A DNA stretch of 64,000 nt, from positions 1,240,001 through 1,304,000 of the forward strand of contig NZ_CP129968.2 of the NCBI RefSeq assembly GCF_030503875.2, written 5' to 3'. The notes below the pieces were generated by a model. It saw only the letters and a program-made list of their open reading frames with translations. It was not told the DNA's origin and ran no database searches. Position 1 is the first letter of the stretch. Each line of letters opens with the position of its first letter. Shown here in pieces: positions 36,985 through 46,092 of the stretch. The DNA is from Marivirga arenosa. GTDB lineage: Bacteria; Bacteroidota; Bacteroidia; Cytophagales; Cyclobacteriaceae. The translations under genes and the position numbers were made by a program.

Positions 36985-37040
36985 AATTAGGAACTACATT
37001 TATTGTAGTCCTAATTAATTATTATATTTACAGCTGTAAA
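36985..37040. promoter_or_regulatory. Stem-loop and palindrome upstream of an exported protein gene
   Basis: AATTAGG-A-ACTACA (36985-36998) pairs with TGTAGT-CCTAATT (37004-37016), 13 bp with one bulge. A smaller GAGG-TTTTG-CCTC hairpin precedes it, and the perfect 14-bp palindrome TTTACAGCTGTAAA (37027-37040) follows, 13 nt before the GTG start. The first may terminate hemL transcription; the palindrome could be an operator or part of the 5' UTR. Confidence 0.5.
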
Positions 37041-37053
37041 AAATAGAATTATA

Positions 37054-38103
37054 GTGAAGCTAGTTAGACTTATTCTTGTCATCTTAATATCTTATACTTT
37101 TGTATTCACTGCGGATGCACAGTTTAGAAGAAGATCTGATAATAAGACCGTTACATATGAAGAAATGTATAACGATCCTTATGATATAAATAAACTATTT
37201 ATTGGGATTACACCAGCATATGGTGATATACATGTAACCAACATAACATCAGGTTTTGGCTTAGATGCTACTTATTATCTTAAGGATAAGATGCATTTTA
37301 AAGCACATGCTAGAACTCCTTATTTTATTGGAAGTGATTTTGCAAGAAACTCTGCTCAGAAAAATGGATTTGATCCTCAATCAAGGGCCAGAACGTATTT
37401 CTTCGCTGAAGCAAGTGCCTCTTATCATATCTGGGATAAAGAGCAGGAATCTGAAAGTTTAATACCTTTATATTCTAAGAATTATCAAGGTGCAGAATGG
37501 GCAGCAAAAGTTCCTAAAAGAGCTCCAATACCTAATAAAAGAAGAGAGATTTTATTCGCTAGATTAGGTGGTGTATATTATGAAACTACTTCTGAATTAA
37601 GTAGAGCTATCGGTTCTCAAGGAGTGGTAGTAAATCCTGTTGGAGAAACTGAACAATCGGACAACTCGATTACGGGTGAAGATAGTGGAGCAGTATTCGG
37701 TAATGTTTTAGGTGCTGGTGTTTCAGTTGGAGGTGGTTTTACGTGGATCAAAAACTTTGCTGCGAAACCAGATAAAACCTATGAAGAGTTAGTGGATGAT
37801 CATGTGTTTTCTACCTTCTTAGATTTATTCATTTTCCCAATGGTAACAGTTGAAAACTTCTTTCACCAACCAGCAGGAGCAACTCAGTTCTTTGAATATG
37901 ATGCTTCTACAATCAATACTTTCATGTTTGGTGGTCGATTAGGTATTGATGGCCATTTCAACAGAACGTTAGGATGGGGTTATGGTGCTGAAATTGGGTT
38001 GAGACCAGGTTTACAAAAAAGAGGTTTTTATGGAATGCTTAAAATAACTTTCCCAATGTACGGTACAAAACTTGATTATAACGTAGAAGCATTCGGGAGA
38101 TAA
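37054..38103 (+). CDS. Exported protein of unknown function (barrel-like)
   Basis: A 349-aa protein with a GTG start and a signal peptide MKLVRLILVILISYTFVFTADAQ. The mature part has FIGITPAYGDIHVTN, GFGLDATYYLKDKMHFKAHARTP and a C-terminal GRLGIDGHFNRTLGWGYGAEIGLRPG...MYGTKLDYNVEAFGR, an alternating pattern suggesting outer-membrane strands. I do not recognise the family. It is preceded by the palindrome at 37027 and followed by a strong terminator, so it is monocistronic. Confidence 0.65.
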   Translation: MKLVRLILVILISYTFVFTADAQFRRRSDNKTVTYEEMYNDPYDINKLFIGITPAYGDIHVTNITSGFGLDATYYLKDKMHFKAHARTPYFIGSDFARNSAQKNGFDPQSRARTYFFAEASASYHIWDKEQESESLIPLYSKNYQGAEWAAKVPKRAPIPNKRREILFARLGGVYYETTSELSRAIGSQGVVVNPVGETEQSDNSITGEDSGAVFGNVLGAGVSVGGGFTWIKNFAAKPDKTYEELVDDHVFSTFLDLFIFPMVTVENFFHQPAGATQFFEYDASTINTFMFGGRLGIDGHFNRTLGWGYGAEIGLRPGLQKRGFYGMLKITFPMYGTKLDYNVEAFGR

Positions 38104-38125
38104 AATATTATTATTCTATAAATAT

Positions 38126-38163
38126 AAAAGAGACCGCAGTTATTCACTGCGGTCTCTTTTTTT
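38126..38163 (+). terminator. Intrinsic terminator
   Basis: AAAAGAGACCGCAGT (38126-38140), loop TATTC, ACTGCGGTCTCTTTT (38146-38160) and more T: a perfect 15-bp stem. Confidence 0.95.
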
Positions 38164-38538
38164 GTATTAGGTATATCCCAATAAAATAATATTTATTTTA
38201 TTCTAGTTGATTGTAATTGCTAATTTAAATTCAAACATAAATTGGTAATCTAAATCATAATGGTTGAATAAGATTTAAACACACTATTCATATTCTGAGC
38301 AGCAGTTTTTACATTCATAAATGTAAATTTTACAAATCTCCCTTCCACTATAGGACTGATGATTATTGCCCTAGTTCTTTCAGTATAGATTCTCCTCTCA
38401 GTCTATTAAGTTCCCGAAATATTATACCTAGCATTTCTATTTTCTGAGGGTTTGATTTTATGGAAGTATAAATGGTTGTGATGTTGAGGTTTTTTGCAAA
38501 ACTTTATCAATTAATGTTAAGCAATTAAAGGAGGAGCG

Positions 38539-38697
38539 ATGGCACAATATGATTTTGATGCTAAAAATATTATTCTTTACGCTATTTATTCGGTTGTATT
38601 TTCAATTTTAGTTCAAGGCTTAACGATAAAGATATTTGTACATCAATCTAAAATTAAAATAATAAGGAGAGTAAATTATATTAGTATTCTACTTTAA
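38539..38697 (+). pseudogene. Remnant of a CPA1-type Na+/H+ antiporter C-terminus
   Basis: A 52-codon frame with NIILYAIYSVVFSILVQGLTIKIF, close to the last transmembrane helix of NhaP/CPA1 antiporters (commonly VVVFSILVQGLTI). Upstream in frame KGGAMAQ resembles the LRGA region, then stops follow within a few codons, so only the tail remains. It overlaps the 3' end of the minus-strand pentapeptide gene. The rest of the 38104-38538 gap shows no gene I can support. Homology is by recall of the motif. Confidence 0.5.
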
Positions 38698-39256
38698 TTT
38701 GATGTTTCATTAATAAGCCAGCTAAATCATTATTTGAAAATTTGGCAGCTCTGATTTTATTGATCTCTGGATCAATATTAAAGTTTTCTGCATTTCTGAA
38801 ATCCACTTTTTGTAAATCGCAATTTTCAAATACTGCTCCTGATAAATCAGAGTGGTTAAAATTAGATTCTTTTAAATTACATTCTGTAAAATCAACTTCA
38901 ATAAGTTTACAGTTTACAAAATTGGTTTTATTTAATTGCATACCATAGAATACAGATTGATCTAAAATACAGGTTTTGAAATTGATTGAAAGACCAAAAT
39001 CGTTGCATTGATCAAAATGAGCTCCTAATATTTTACAATTAGTAAATTCAATTGATTGTAATGAAGTGTTATGAATTTTTACTGAGGATAGATTGCATGC
39101 ATCAAATTGACAATCAATAAACTTAAAATTTCTTAAATCATAATTTTGAAAGTTACAGTTTTTAAATGTACAATTATCATATTCAGCCAATTTGAAATTG
39201 ACTTCACTTGCTTCAATATTTTCAAATAATTCATCAGAAATAAATTCTTCCATCAT
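38681..39256 (-). CDS. Pentapeptide repeat protein
   Basis: A 191-aa protein built almost entirely of A(D/N)LXX-type repeats (FKNCNFQNYDLRNFKFIDCQF... NLKESNFNHSDLSGAVFENCDLQ), forming a right-handed quadrilateral helix. It is of the size and layout of Qnr-like gyrase-protecting proteins, with a short C-terminal tail (GLLMKHQIKVEY). Qnr function cannot be concluded: many such proteins have unknown roles. It is transcribed towards the antiporter remnant and away from the sulfur genes. Confidence 0.85.
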   Translation of the reverse strand: MMEEFISDELFENIEASEVNFKLAEYDNCTFKNCNFQNYDLRNFKFIDCQFDACNLSSVKIHNTSLQSIEFTNCKILGAHFDQCNDFGLSINFKTCILDQSVFYGMQLNKTNFVNCKLIEVDFTECNLKESNFNHSDLSGAVFENCDLQKVDFRNAENFNIDPEINKIRAAKFSNNDLAGLLMKHQIKVEY

Positions 39257-39329
39257 TTATAGTTTACTCCTTTAAAATCAATGTATAAGCCCTATTAAGT
39301 ATTTCAGCTGACATTTTAGCAATAAATAG

Positions 39330-39373
39330 GTAACATTTGTTACGCCTTTCGGAATGTTCTACGTTTAATTTTG
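39330..39373 (+). promoter_or_regulatory. Candidate activator site and promoter of the sulfur operon
   Basis: The palindrome GTAACA-TT-TGTTAC (39330-39343) precedes TAATTTTG (39366-39373), a match to TAnnTTTG. The -33 position carries no TTG. With transcription starting about 39377, the palindrome is centred near -41, the class II position for Crp/Fnr-type activators. Related inverted repeats occur upstream of sqr (42949) and near 47169. The regulator is unknown. Confidence 0.55.
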
Positions 39374-39451
39374 TAACATCATATTAGGAAAAGAACGGAC
39401 TTTTAAATTAAAGAATTAAATTAATTAGAATTAAACTAAAAAAAGTATTTT

Positions 39452-40027
39452 ATGAACAATATTTTAGAATGGATTAGTCAACCATGGCCATGGTACGTTG
39501 CAGGCCCACTCATTGCTCTTGTAATGTTTTCAATGCTATTTTTCGGGAAATCATTCGGGCTATCTGCAAATTTAAGAACTATGTGCTCAATTTTAGGAGC
39601 AGGTAAATCATGTGAGTTTTTTGATTTTGATTGGAAAACCCAAACATGGAACTTGGTATTTGCTCTTGGTTTAGTATTAGGAGGTTTAATCTCGCACTTA
39701 TATTTAGGATATGAGCCTGCGGCCAATATTTCTGAAACTACTATTACAGAATTACAAGCATTAGGAATCAATAATCCTGGTGAGACTTTAGTACCAACAG
39801 AAATTTTTAATTGGGAAAATTTACTTTCAGTTCAAGGATTCATCTTTATGGTAGTAGGTGGATTTCTAGTAGGTTTTGGTACCAGATACGCAGGAGGATG
39901 TACTTCAGGTCATGCAATATCTGGACTAAGTGATCTTCAGCCTGCTTCATTAGTGGCTGTTATCGGTTTCTTTATTGGAGGTTTAATCATGACCTACTTT
40001 ATCTTACCCTACTTACTTGTAATGTAA
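39452..40027 (+). CDS. YeeE/YedE family transporter, first half
   Basis: A 191-aa membrane protein with about four to five hydrophobic helices. The conserved GFGTRYAGGCTSGHAISGLSDLQPASL contains the Cys motif typical of the YeeE/YedE (TsuA-like) thiosulfate transporters, which have two pseudo-symmetric halves. Here the halves are separate genes, the second following 30 bp downstream. Thiosulfate or a related sulfur compound is the expected cargo, supported by the adjacent TsdA-like and SQR genes. Confidence 0.88.
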   Translation: MNNILEWISQPWPWYVAGPLIALVMFSMLFFGKSFGLSANLRTMCSILGAGKSCEFFDFDWKTQTWNLVFALGLVLGGLISHLYLGYEPAANISETTITELQALGINNPGETLVPTEIFNWENLLSVQGFIFMVVGGFLVGFGTRYAGGCTSGHAISGLSDLQPASLVAVIGFFIGGLIMTYFILPYLLVM

Positions 40028-40057
40028 ATTTTATCAAAATTAAACTGAAACGAAGAA

Positions 40058-40471
40058 ATGAAATTTTTAAGATATTTATTAATAGGCGCAATTTTTGGGA
40101 TTACACTGGCAAAAGCTGAAGTAATCTCTTGGTTTAGAATTTATGAAATGTTTAAATTTCAATCATTTCATATGTATGGAGTGATTGGGTCAGCTGTAGT
40201 AGTGGGTATAATTGTAATTCAATTGATTAAAAGAAACAACTTAAAATCGATTGACGGTGAACCAATTAATATTCCACCTAAAGCATTTAGCTGGGCAAGA
40301 TATTTAATTGGAGGTACAATCTTTGGTTTAGGTTGGGCTATGACTGGTGCTTGTCCAGGACCAATGTTCATTTTGGTAGGTAATGGTGTTGGCGTTATTT
40401 TGGTAGTAATCCTATCAGCTGTATTAGGAACTTTTGTTTATGGAAAGCTTAAAGATAAGCTTCCTCACTAA
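40058..40471 (+). CDS. YeeE/YedE family transporter, second half (DUF6691-like)
   Basis: A 137-aa membrane protein with four helices and GTIFGLGWAMTGACPGPMFILVGNG, the second-half Cys motif of YeeE/YedE transporters. It should pair with the preceding 191-aa protein to make one channel-like transporter for thiosulfate or another sulfur compound. It is followed after 42 bp by the dihaem cytochrome gene in the same operon. Confidence 0.87.
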   Translation: MKFLRYLLIGAIFGITLAKAEVISWFRIYEMFKFQSFHMYGVIGSAVVVGIIVIQLIKRNNLKSIDGEPINIPPKAFSWARYLIGGTIFGLGWAMTGACPGPMFILVGNGVGVILVVILSAVLGTFVYGKLKDKLPH

Positions 40472-40513
40472 GAGTATAGATATAACTTAGCCATATTAAA
40501 TAGACTTAGTATA

Positions 40514-41548
40514 ATGGACTTTTTGAAATTAATCAGGATGACAGCAGCAGTAATGTTTGGAATCCTGGCAGTTGTAATAACTCTTTTCATGGCGGTTGTA
40601 TTTATGGACGAGGCTCCTGACTGGATTGGGGTCTCGTCTTCTAAAGCAGATAAAGAATGGCACCTTCCATCTCTTGACAAGGATTTGCCAGAAGGTAAAA
40701 GAGGTGATTTAGTTAAATTCGGATATCTTCTTACAACCGAATCACCGAAATGGATGGGGCCTCAGGTGATCAATAAGGATGAAAGACTTTATTCAGGTAA
40801 CAATTTAACCTGCCAAAACTGTCATTTGGAAGCAGGAACTAAGCCAGGAGCAGCATCTTGGGTAGGAGTTACTAACAGATTTCCACAGTTTAGAGGCAGA
40901 GAAAACAAAATTGGTACTATTGAAGAACGAATTAACGGTTGTATGCAAAGAAGTATGAATGGTAAAGCACTACCTGAAGATTCTGAGCAGATGCAGGCAT
41001 TAGTTGCCTATATGGAATGGTTGAGTGAAGGAGTTCCTGAAGATACTGCAAAATGGTTTAAAGGGTTTACTTCAGTAAAAATACCAGAATTTAAAGCAGA
41101 TACTATAGTAGGAAAACAAGTCTATGTAAATGAATGTCAGGTTTGTCATGGAGAAGATGGACAAGGAACTCGATTAGATGATGCTAGAAAAGGATATCAA
41201 TATCCGCCATTATGGGGGGGAGATAGTTTTAATCATGGTGCTGGTATGCATAGAGTTTTGACTGCAGCCCAATTTATCAAAGCGAATATGCCGCATTTAA
41301 TAGCTACAAAAGCTAATCCTAAGTTAACGGATGAGGAAGCTTTTCATGTAGCAGCTTATATCAATAGCTTTGAAAGACCTCAAAAAGATAATCCGGAAAA
41401 TGATTTCCCTGATTTAAAATTAAAACCAGTTTCAACTGCTTACGGACCCTGGGATGATCCATTCCCAGCAGAGCAGCACAAATATGGTCCATTTAAACCA
41501 ATTGTTCAGTATTACGATAGCGTTTATCAAATCAAGAAAACGAAGTAA
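40514..41548 (+). CDS. TsdA-like dihaem thiosulfate dehydrogenase
   Basis: A 344-aa c-type cytochrome anchored by an N-terminal helix (about residues 11-31). Haem sites are CQNCH (100-104) and CQVCH (208-212). The stretch RFPQFRGRENKIGTIEERINGCMQRSMNGKALP holds Cys143, matching the axial Cys ligand of the active-site haem in TsdA enzymes. These oxidise thiosulfate to tetrathionate or run in reverse. Its stop abuts the start of the porin gene, suggesting coupling. The gene name is withheld because direction and substrate are unproven. Confidence 0.85.
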   Translation: MDFLKLIRMTAAVMFGILAVVITLFMAVVFMDEAPDWIGVSSSKADKEWHLPSLDKDLPEGKRGDLVKFGYLLTTESPKWMGPQVINKDERLYSGNNLTCQNCHLEAGTKPGAASWVGVTNRFPQFRGRENKIGTIEERINGCMQRSMNGKALPEDSEQMQALVAYMEWLSEGVPEDTAKWFKGFTSVKIPEFKADTIVGKQVYVNECQVCHGEDGQGTRLDDARKGYQYPPLWGGDSFNHGAGMHRVLTAAQFIKANMPHLIATKANPKLTDEEAFHVAAYINSFERPQKDNPENDFPDLKLKPVSTAYGPWDDPFPAEQHKYGPFKPIVQYYDSVYQIKKTK

Positions 41549-42892
41549 ATGAGAATTACTGTCTTAGTATTGATAGCTCTATTTCCCTTTTCTTTATTTG
41601 CTCAGGACAATAATAATCAGGAGGAAGTAAAGAAAGGGGACTTTAGTGGTCAATGGAGAAATTATTATTTACATACATTTAATGAAGGGGATCTTCAAAA
41701 CTGGTATGGATTAGCTACAGGCCTTAAGTTGTCATATAAATATAATTTTAATGATAATTGGCAAGTAGGCGGTGCTCTATATAGCAGTATAAATACTGGA
41801 TTAAGCAATGTAGAAGTTTTAGATCTTACAACTGGTAGAGGTAGCAGGTATGTTTCAGGTCTTTTTAATAGTCAGGATTTATCGCAAAAAGTTATTGCCT
41901 TTCCAGGAGAGTTATATCTTCAATATAAGCAAGATAACCATCAAATTAAGATTGGTAGACAAGGTTTTAAATCCCCCTTCTTAAATGGTCAAGATGGCCG
42001 GATGATACCTACTTTATTTGAGGGCGCTTTTTATAAATATGAGGAAAAAGATAAAGTTAAGTTCCAATTAGGCGCAATTAATAGAATTGCACCAAGAAGT
42101 TACGATGGCTTCGAAAATATTGGAGAAAGTATCGGGATTTATCCTGTAGGCAGAGATGTGAATGGTCAGGCAAGCCAATATAGAGGAAATACAGAATCTG
42201 ATTATATAGGAGTTTTGAATTTCGAATACAATTTGAACAATTTAAATGTTGTAGTTTGGGATTATTATGCTGATAATCTTTTTAATATGGTTTATGTTAA
42301 ACCGTCTTATACCTTTTCAGATTCAAACTTTCAATTTTCAGCGGAATGGTTGCTTCAAAATCGAGTGGGGAATGGGGGGAATGAAACCTACGAATATAGA
42401 TATGTTCAGGATGAATTAGCTCAACTTTTTGGAATTCAATTATCAAGAACAGTAAAAAATGGTAAATTAAGCCTATCCTATAATTATATAACTGATCAGG
42501 GACGTTATTTATTTCCAAGAGAATGGGGGAGAGAGTTTCTTTTTAGCTTTCAGAAAAGAGAGCGAAGCGAGGGTTTTGGAGATAATCAGGCAGTAGTATT
42601 TAACTACCTACATCATTATACGAGAGATGTTCATGATTTTAAATCCGCAATTAGTGTTGGGCATCATTGGACTCCTGATGTAACAATGGCTGAATTAAGT
42701 AAATATGCCTTACCGAATTACATGCACATTAATCTAGATTTATTCTATGAGAATGATAATTTAAAGGGTTTTAAGCCAGAAATTTTATTAACGAGTAAAA
42801 TATTAACTAAAGATATTCCTGAAAATCCTGCATTAGTAATCAATAAGGTTAATCTGTTCATGATTAATGCAATAATCAACTACAATTTTTAG
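41549..42892 (+). CDS. OprD-like outer membrane porin
   Basis: A 447-aa exported barrel: signal peptide MRITVLVLIALFPFSLFAQ, then GQWRNYYLHTFNEGDLQNWYGLATGLKLSYKYN and repeated amphipathic strands (IKIGRQGFKSPFLNGQDGRMIP), ending IINAIINYNF with a terminal Phe. The layout resembles OprD/alginate-type 18-strand porins. Located immediately after the thiosulfate dehydrogenase gene with no gap, it probably admits sulfur compounds across the outer membrane. Confidence 0.75.
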   Translation: MRITVLVLIALFPFSLFAQDNNNQEEVKKGDFSGQWRNYYLHTFNEGDLQNWYGLATGLKLSYKYNFNDNWQVGGALYSSINTGLSNVEVLDLTTGRGSRYVSGLFNSQDLSQKVIAFPGELYLQYKQDNHQIKIGRQGFKSPFLNGQDGRMIPTLFEGAFYKYEEKDKVKFQLGAINRIAPRSYDGFENIGESIGIYPVGRDVNGQASQYRGNTESDYIGVLNFEYNLNNLNVVVWDYYADNLFNMVYVKPSYTFSDSNFQFSAEWLLQNRVGNGGNETYEYRYVQDELAQLFGIQLSRTVKNGKLSLSYNYITDQGRYLFPREWGREFLFSFQKRERSEGFGDNQAVVFNYLHHYTRDVHDFKSAISVGHHWTPDVTMAELSKYALPNYMHINLDLFYENDNLKGFKPEILLTSKILTKDIPENPALVINKVNLFMINAIINYNF

Positions 42893-42948
42893 GGTTTTTT
42901 CCACAGGTTTTATTAATTGATTTGTCTTTCTGCTTTTAGATATTTTAT

Positions 42949-42962
42949 GTAACTTAAGTCAC
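42949..42962. promoter_or_regulatory. Inverted repeat upstream of sqr
   Basis: GTAACTTAAGTCAC is a 14-bp near-palindrome with one mismatched pair and GTAAC/GT-AC arms like those of the site at 39330. It lies about 90 bp before the sqr start. It may bind the same regulator; alignment is by eye. Confidence 0.4.
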
Positions 42963-43052
42963 TCCAAAAGTCGAAATAATTGCTTTTTTTTATAGTGAAA
43001 GTTGAAGGAGATATCAGCTTTTATACGAACGAAAACTAAAAAATTTGGAATC

Positions 43053-44315
43053 ATGGCAAAGCATAAAATCCTAATAATCGGAGGAGGAACTGCAGGCATT
43101 ACGGTAGCCGCACAACTCAAAAGAAAGGATAAAAAACTTGATATTGCTATCATCGAACCGTCTGATAAACATTATTATCAGCCCGCATGGACTCTTGTTG
43201 GTGCTGGTACTTTTGATTATCAAAAGACTATCCGAAAAGAGGCTGACTACATTCCTAAAGGTGTGGAATGGATTAAAGATAAAGCTACTAACATTCTTCC
43301 TGAAAAGAATACGGTAACCACAGAGAAGTCTGGGGATGTAGAATACGAATATTTAATTGTAGCACCTGGATTGGTGATGGCTCCTGAATTATTACCAGGC
43401 TTACCTGAAGCTATGGAAAAAGGAGTCGTATGTAGTAACTACACTGATCCTGAGCATACTTGGAAGAAAATGCAAGAATTTAAGGGAGGGAATATGGTTT
43501 TTACTCAGCCCACTACTCCTATTAAATGTGGGGGTGCTCCTCAAAAAATCATGTATTTGGCAGAACATTATTTAAGAAAGCATGGATTGAGAGATAAATC
43601 TAATGTCATCTTTGCAACACCAGGTACTGTTATTTTTGGAACTAAGGAATTTGCGAGAACATTAAATAAAATTATTGCAGAACGTGATATTATATTTAAA
43701 CCCTACTATGCACCAGTAAGAATAGATGCAGATGCTAAGAAAATCTATTTTAAGTATACTCATAATATTGAGGGAGGATGCGTAGTTGAGGAGAATAATC
43801 CTATTAATGAAAGTCTAGTATCTGAAACAGAGATAGAAATGCCTTTTGATTTCCTTCATTTAGCTCCACCTCAAGCGGCTCCTAAATTTATTCAGGATAG
43901 TCAGGTTTCAATACAAGAAGGTGCTAATAAAGGCTGGGTAGATGTTGATGAGCATAGTTTACAACATAAGCGATTTGCAAATATTTTTGCACTAGGTGAT
44001 GTTGCGGCTTTGCCAACTGCTAAAACAGGCGCTGCGGTGCGTAAACAAGCCCCAGTATTGGTTGAAAACCTTTTAGAAATGATGAAGAATCATAAAATTG
44101 GTTTAGCTAGTTATGAGGGATATTCTTCTTGTCCATTAGTTACAGGTTATGGTAAAATGGTATTGGCTGAATTTAAGTATGGAAATGAAAGAGATAGTGA
44201 TCCATTTTTATCAAAATTTGTCGATACTACCAAAGAGCAGTGGAGTATGTGGATATTGAAAAAATATGGTTTACCTTTTATGTATTGGAACTTAATGTTG
44301 AGAGGTAAAGCTTAA
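43053..44315 (+). CDS. sqr: Sulfide:quinone oxidoreductase
   Basis: A 420-aa FAD enzyme (start at the ATG of MAKHKILIIGGG; an upstream in-frame ATG at 43002 adds 17 charged residues). The Rossmann loop IIGGGTAGITVA, the NAD(P)/quinone domain and three conserved Cys (VCSNYTDPEH, IKCGGAPQK, SSCPLVTGYG) fit SQR, which oxidises sulfide and passes electrons to the quinone pool. NDH-2-like proteins lack this Cys set. It neighbours thiosulfate and DsrE-like genes, consistent with sulfide detoxification or energy gain. Confidence 0.92.
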   Translation: MAKHKILIIGGGTAGITVAAQLKRKDKKLDIAIIEPSDKHYYQPAWTLVGAGTFDYQKTIRKEADYIPKGVEWIKDKATNILPEKNTVTTEKSGDVEYEYLIVAPGLVMAPELLPGLPEAMEKGVVCSNYTDPEHTWKKMQEFKGGNMVFTQPTTPIKCGGAPQKIMYLAEHYLRKHGLRDKSNVIFATPGTVIFGTKEFARTLNKIIAERDIIFKPYYAPVRIDADAKKIYFKYTHNIEGGCVVEENNPINESLVSETEIEMPFDFLHLAPPQAAPKFIQDSQVSIQEGANKGWVDVDEHSLQHKRFANIFALGDVAALPTAKTGAAVRKQAPVLVENLLEMMKNHKIGLASYEGYSSCPLVTGYGKMVLAEFKYGNERDSDPFLSKFVDTTKEQWSMWILKKYGLPFMYWNLMLRGKA

Positions 44316-44352
44316 TATTTTTAGTTTTTATTCTGTAATTTTTATTCAAAGG

Positions 44353-44384
44353 AAAACCGCATCTGGTATTGATGCGGTTTTTTT
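44353..44384. terminator. Terminator between sqr and the nucleotidase-like gene
   Basis: AAACCGCATC (44354-44363) pairs with GATGCGGTTT (44371-44380), loop of 7 nt, followed by T. It ends sqr transcription and, with A residues on its left side, may also act on the convergent gene. Confidence 0.9.
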
Positions 44385-44426
44385 ATTAATCATAATAATG
44401 ATTTATGATATCTAATTATTTTTTTC

Positions 44427-46088
44427 TTACTGGAAAACATAATTAGTACTTGGTACGGTAGAAAATGAATAAGTACCTAATGCATCACTATATGCTCTTC
44501 CGTCAAGTTTTGGTGCAATAGGTGAATTCTCTGCTAAATATTCTTCAACTACCTCATGAATCGTGTATTCTTTTGTATCCACATCCGTTACTCCGTCCAT
44601 TCTACATAATCTATCAAGAGGATCGCCAGGGCGTAAACAAGCTGAAATTGAATAATACTGGTCATCTTGCATAGGTTGACCTTTAACTGTTATACTCTCA
44701 ATTCGATTTCCTTTTTCATTTTCTACATTGAATTTCACTTCCATGCCCGAAAAACGAACTAACCAGCCTCCGAATCGATCACTAGGCTCTTTAGCAAATG
44801 CATTATGCATCTCTTGTTCTAACCATTCTTTGATTTGCTTTCCTGTTGCCTTACCTGTTTTAACAGGTTCATTTACAGGTAGAATATTCCAAAGGTTTGC
44901 TCTTGTGATAGGGGCAGGCTTGCCATTTTCAGGGACAATCGGATTGCCAAATCTGAAGCCATTTGAAATCGCTATATCAACTCCTGTTTTCCAACGAGCA
45001 GCATCCGTGATCATATTATCCATTGGATTTTCAACTGTTAGGTATCTGTAAACTGGAGTACTAGTATATCCAATTACAGTTTCAAGGTTTTCTTTGTATG
45101 GAGCCTTGTTTTTGTCTACTAGTGCTTGGATTTCTTCATCAGCAGCATAAACTTCTGGATCAACATCTAGCAATTCATAATCATCCCCAACTAATTCGCC
45201 CTCTACAAAATGCAATGTTAATTTACCCACAAATGAACCAAATGCACCAGGTTCAGTAACCTTTGCATATTTACCTTGTATTGGTTCTCTAACTCGTTCG
45301 TGAGTGTCATTACCTAATACATAATCCACATGCTCGGAAATTGGATTGCTAGCCAATTCTAATTGTTTAAACACACCTAAGTGCGTAACTAAGAACAGAA
45401 CATCTATATTTTCTTTCTCTTTAGTTTCATCTACCATTTTCTTCAAATCAGCATTTAAGCCACTAAAAGCAATTCCTTCACTAAATATGGGGTTTTGTCT
45501 GATTGGAACGGCAGGATCATTTATTCCTATAAATCCAATTCGTACTCCCTCAATTTCTTTTACAGTATAAGCTGGGAATAAGTTTTCTTTGGTTTCCTCA
45601 TGATACATATTCTGTGCAATCACATCAGTATTATAGCTATTCATCACATTCATCATGATTTCCTTACCATAAACCACTTCCCAGTTGCCAGGAATGATTA
45701 CATCATATCCCATTTTACTAATGATGTCAGACATTACCTGACCTTCAGATAAAGCAGCATAACCGCTACCTTGAATCAGATCTCCACCATCTACTATTAA
45801 GGTACGATTTGGATTTTTTGCTTTTTCTTTCTCAAATAAGGTTTTGATATTAGCTACTCCACCACGCGTTTTGAATTTTATTTCTTCATTTTCCCAGAAT
45901 AATTCTGGATGTGGATCAAGCTGGCCGTGTATATCGGCAGTTTGTAAAATGGTTATACTTAAAGTATCGGACTTCGCTGTACTATTTTCTTTATTGCCTG
46001 ATTTATTATCGCAAGCAAATGTTAATGCCATAATTCCGATTAAGAATAATGACTTACTTAATTTATTAATTATCGTTTCCATATTCAT
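44427..46088 (-). CDS. 5'-nucleotidase/SoxB-like metallophosphoesterase lipoprotein
   Basis: A 553-aa lipoprotein (LTFAC, Cys 26) of the 5'-nucleotidase family. Metal-binding motifs are QTADIHGQ, VDGGDLIQGS, VTHLGVF and LGNDTHER; a C-terminal substrate-binding domain follows. The usual GNHEFDYG is GNWEVVYG, recalling the HWEFTYG of SoxB, the sulfohydrolase of the Sox pathway. The surrounding sulfur genes support a SoxB-like role, but no SoxAX or SoxYZ gene lies in the window, so a nucleotidase remains possible. It is co-oriented with the DsrE-like gene 4 bp upstream. Confidence 0.8.
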   Translation of the reverse strand: MNMETIINKLSKSLFLIGIMALTFACDNKSGNKENSTAKSDTLSITILQTADIHGQLDPHPELFWENEEIKFKTRGGVANIKTLFEKEKAKNPNRTLIVDGGDLIQGSGYAALSEGQVMSDIISKMGYDVIIPGNWEVVYGKEIMMNVMNSYNTDVIAQNMYHEETKENLFPAYTVKEIEGVRIGFIGINDPAVPIRQNPIFSEGIAFSGLNADLKKMVDETKEKENIDVLFLVTHLGVFKQLELASNPISEHVDYVLGNDTHERVREPIQGKYAKVTEPGAFGSFVGKLTLHFVEGELVGDDYELLDVDPEVYAADEEIQALVDKNKAPYKENLETVIGYTSTPVYRYLTVENPMDNMITDAARWKTGVDIAISNGFRFGNPIVPENGKPAPITRANLWNILPVNEPVKTGKATGKQIKEWLEQEMHNAFAKEPSDRFGGWLVRFSGMEVKFNVENEKGNRIESITVKGQPMQDDQYYSISACLRPGDPLDRLCRMDGVTDVDTKEYTIHEVVEEYLAENSPIAPKLDGRAYSDALGTYSFSTVPSTNYVFQ

Positions 46089-46092
46089 ATAC

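Noticed and set aside
38681..39256. Calling the pentapeptide protein a Qnr quinolone-resistance determinant
   Set aside because: Size fits, but pentapeptide proteins are diverse and no Qnr-specific loop could be confirmed by eye.
44728..45051. 107-aa plus-strand frame inside the nucleotidase-like gene
   Set aside because: Antisense to conserved coding sequence.
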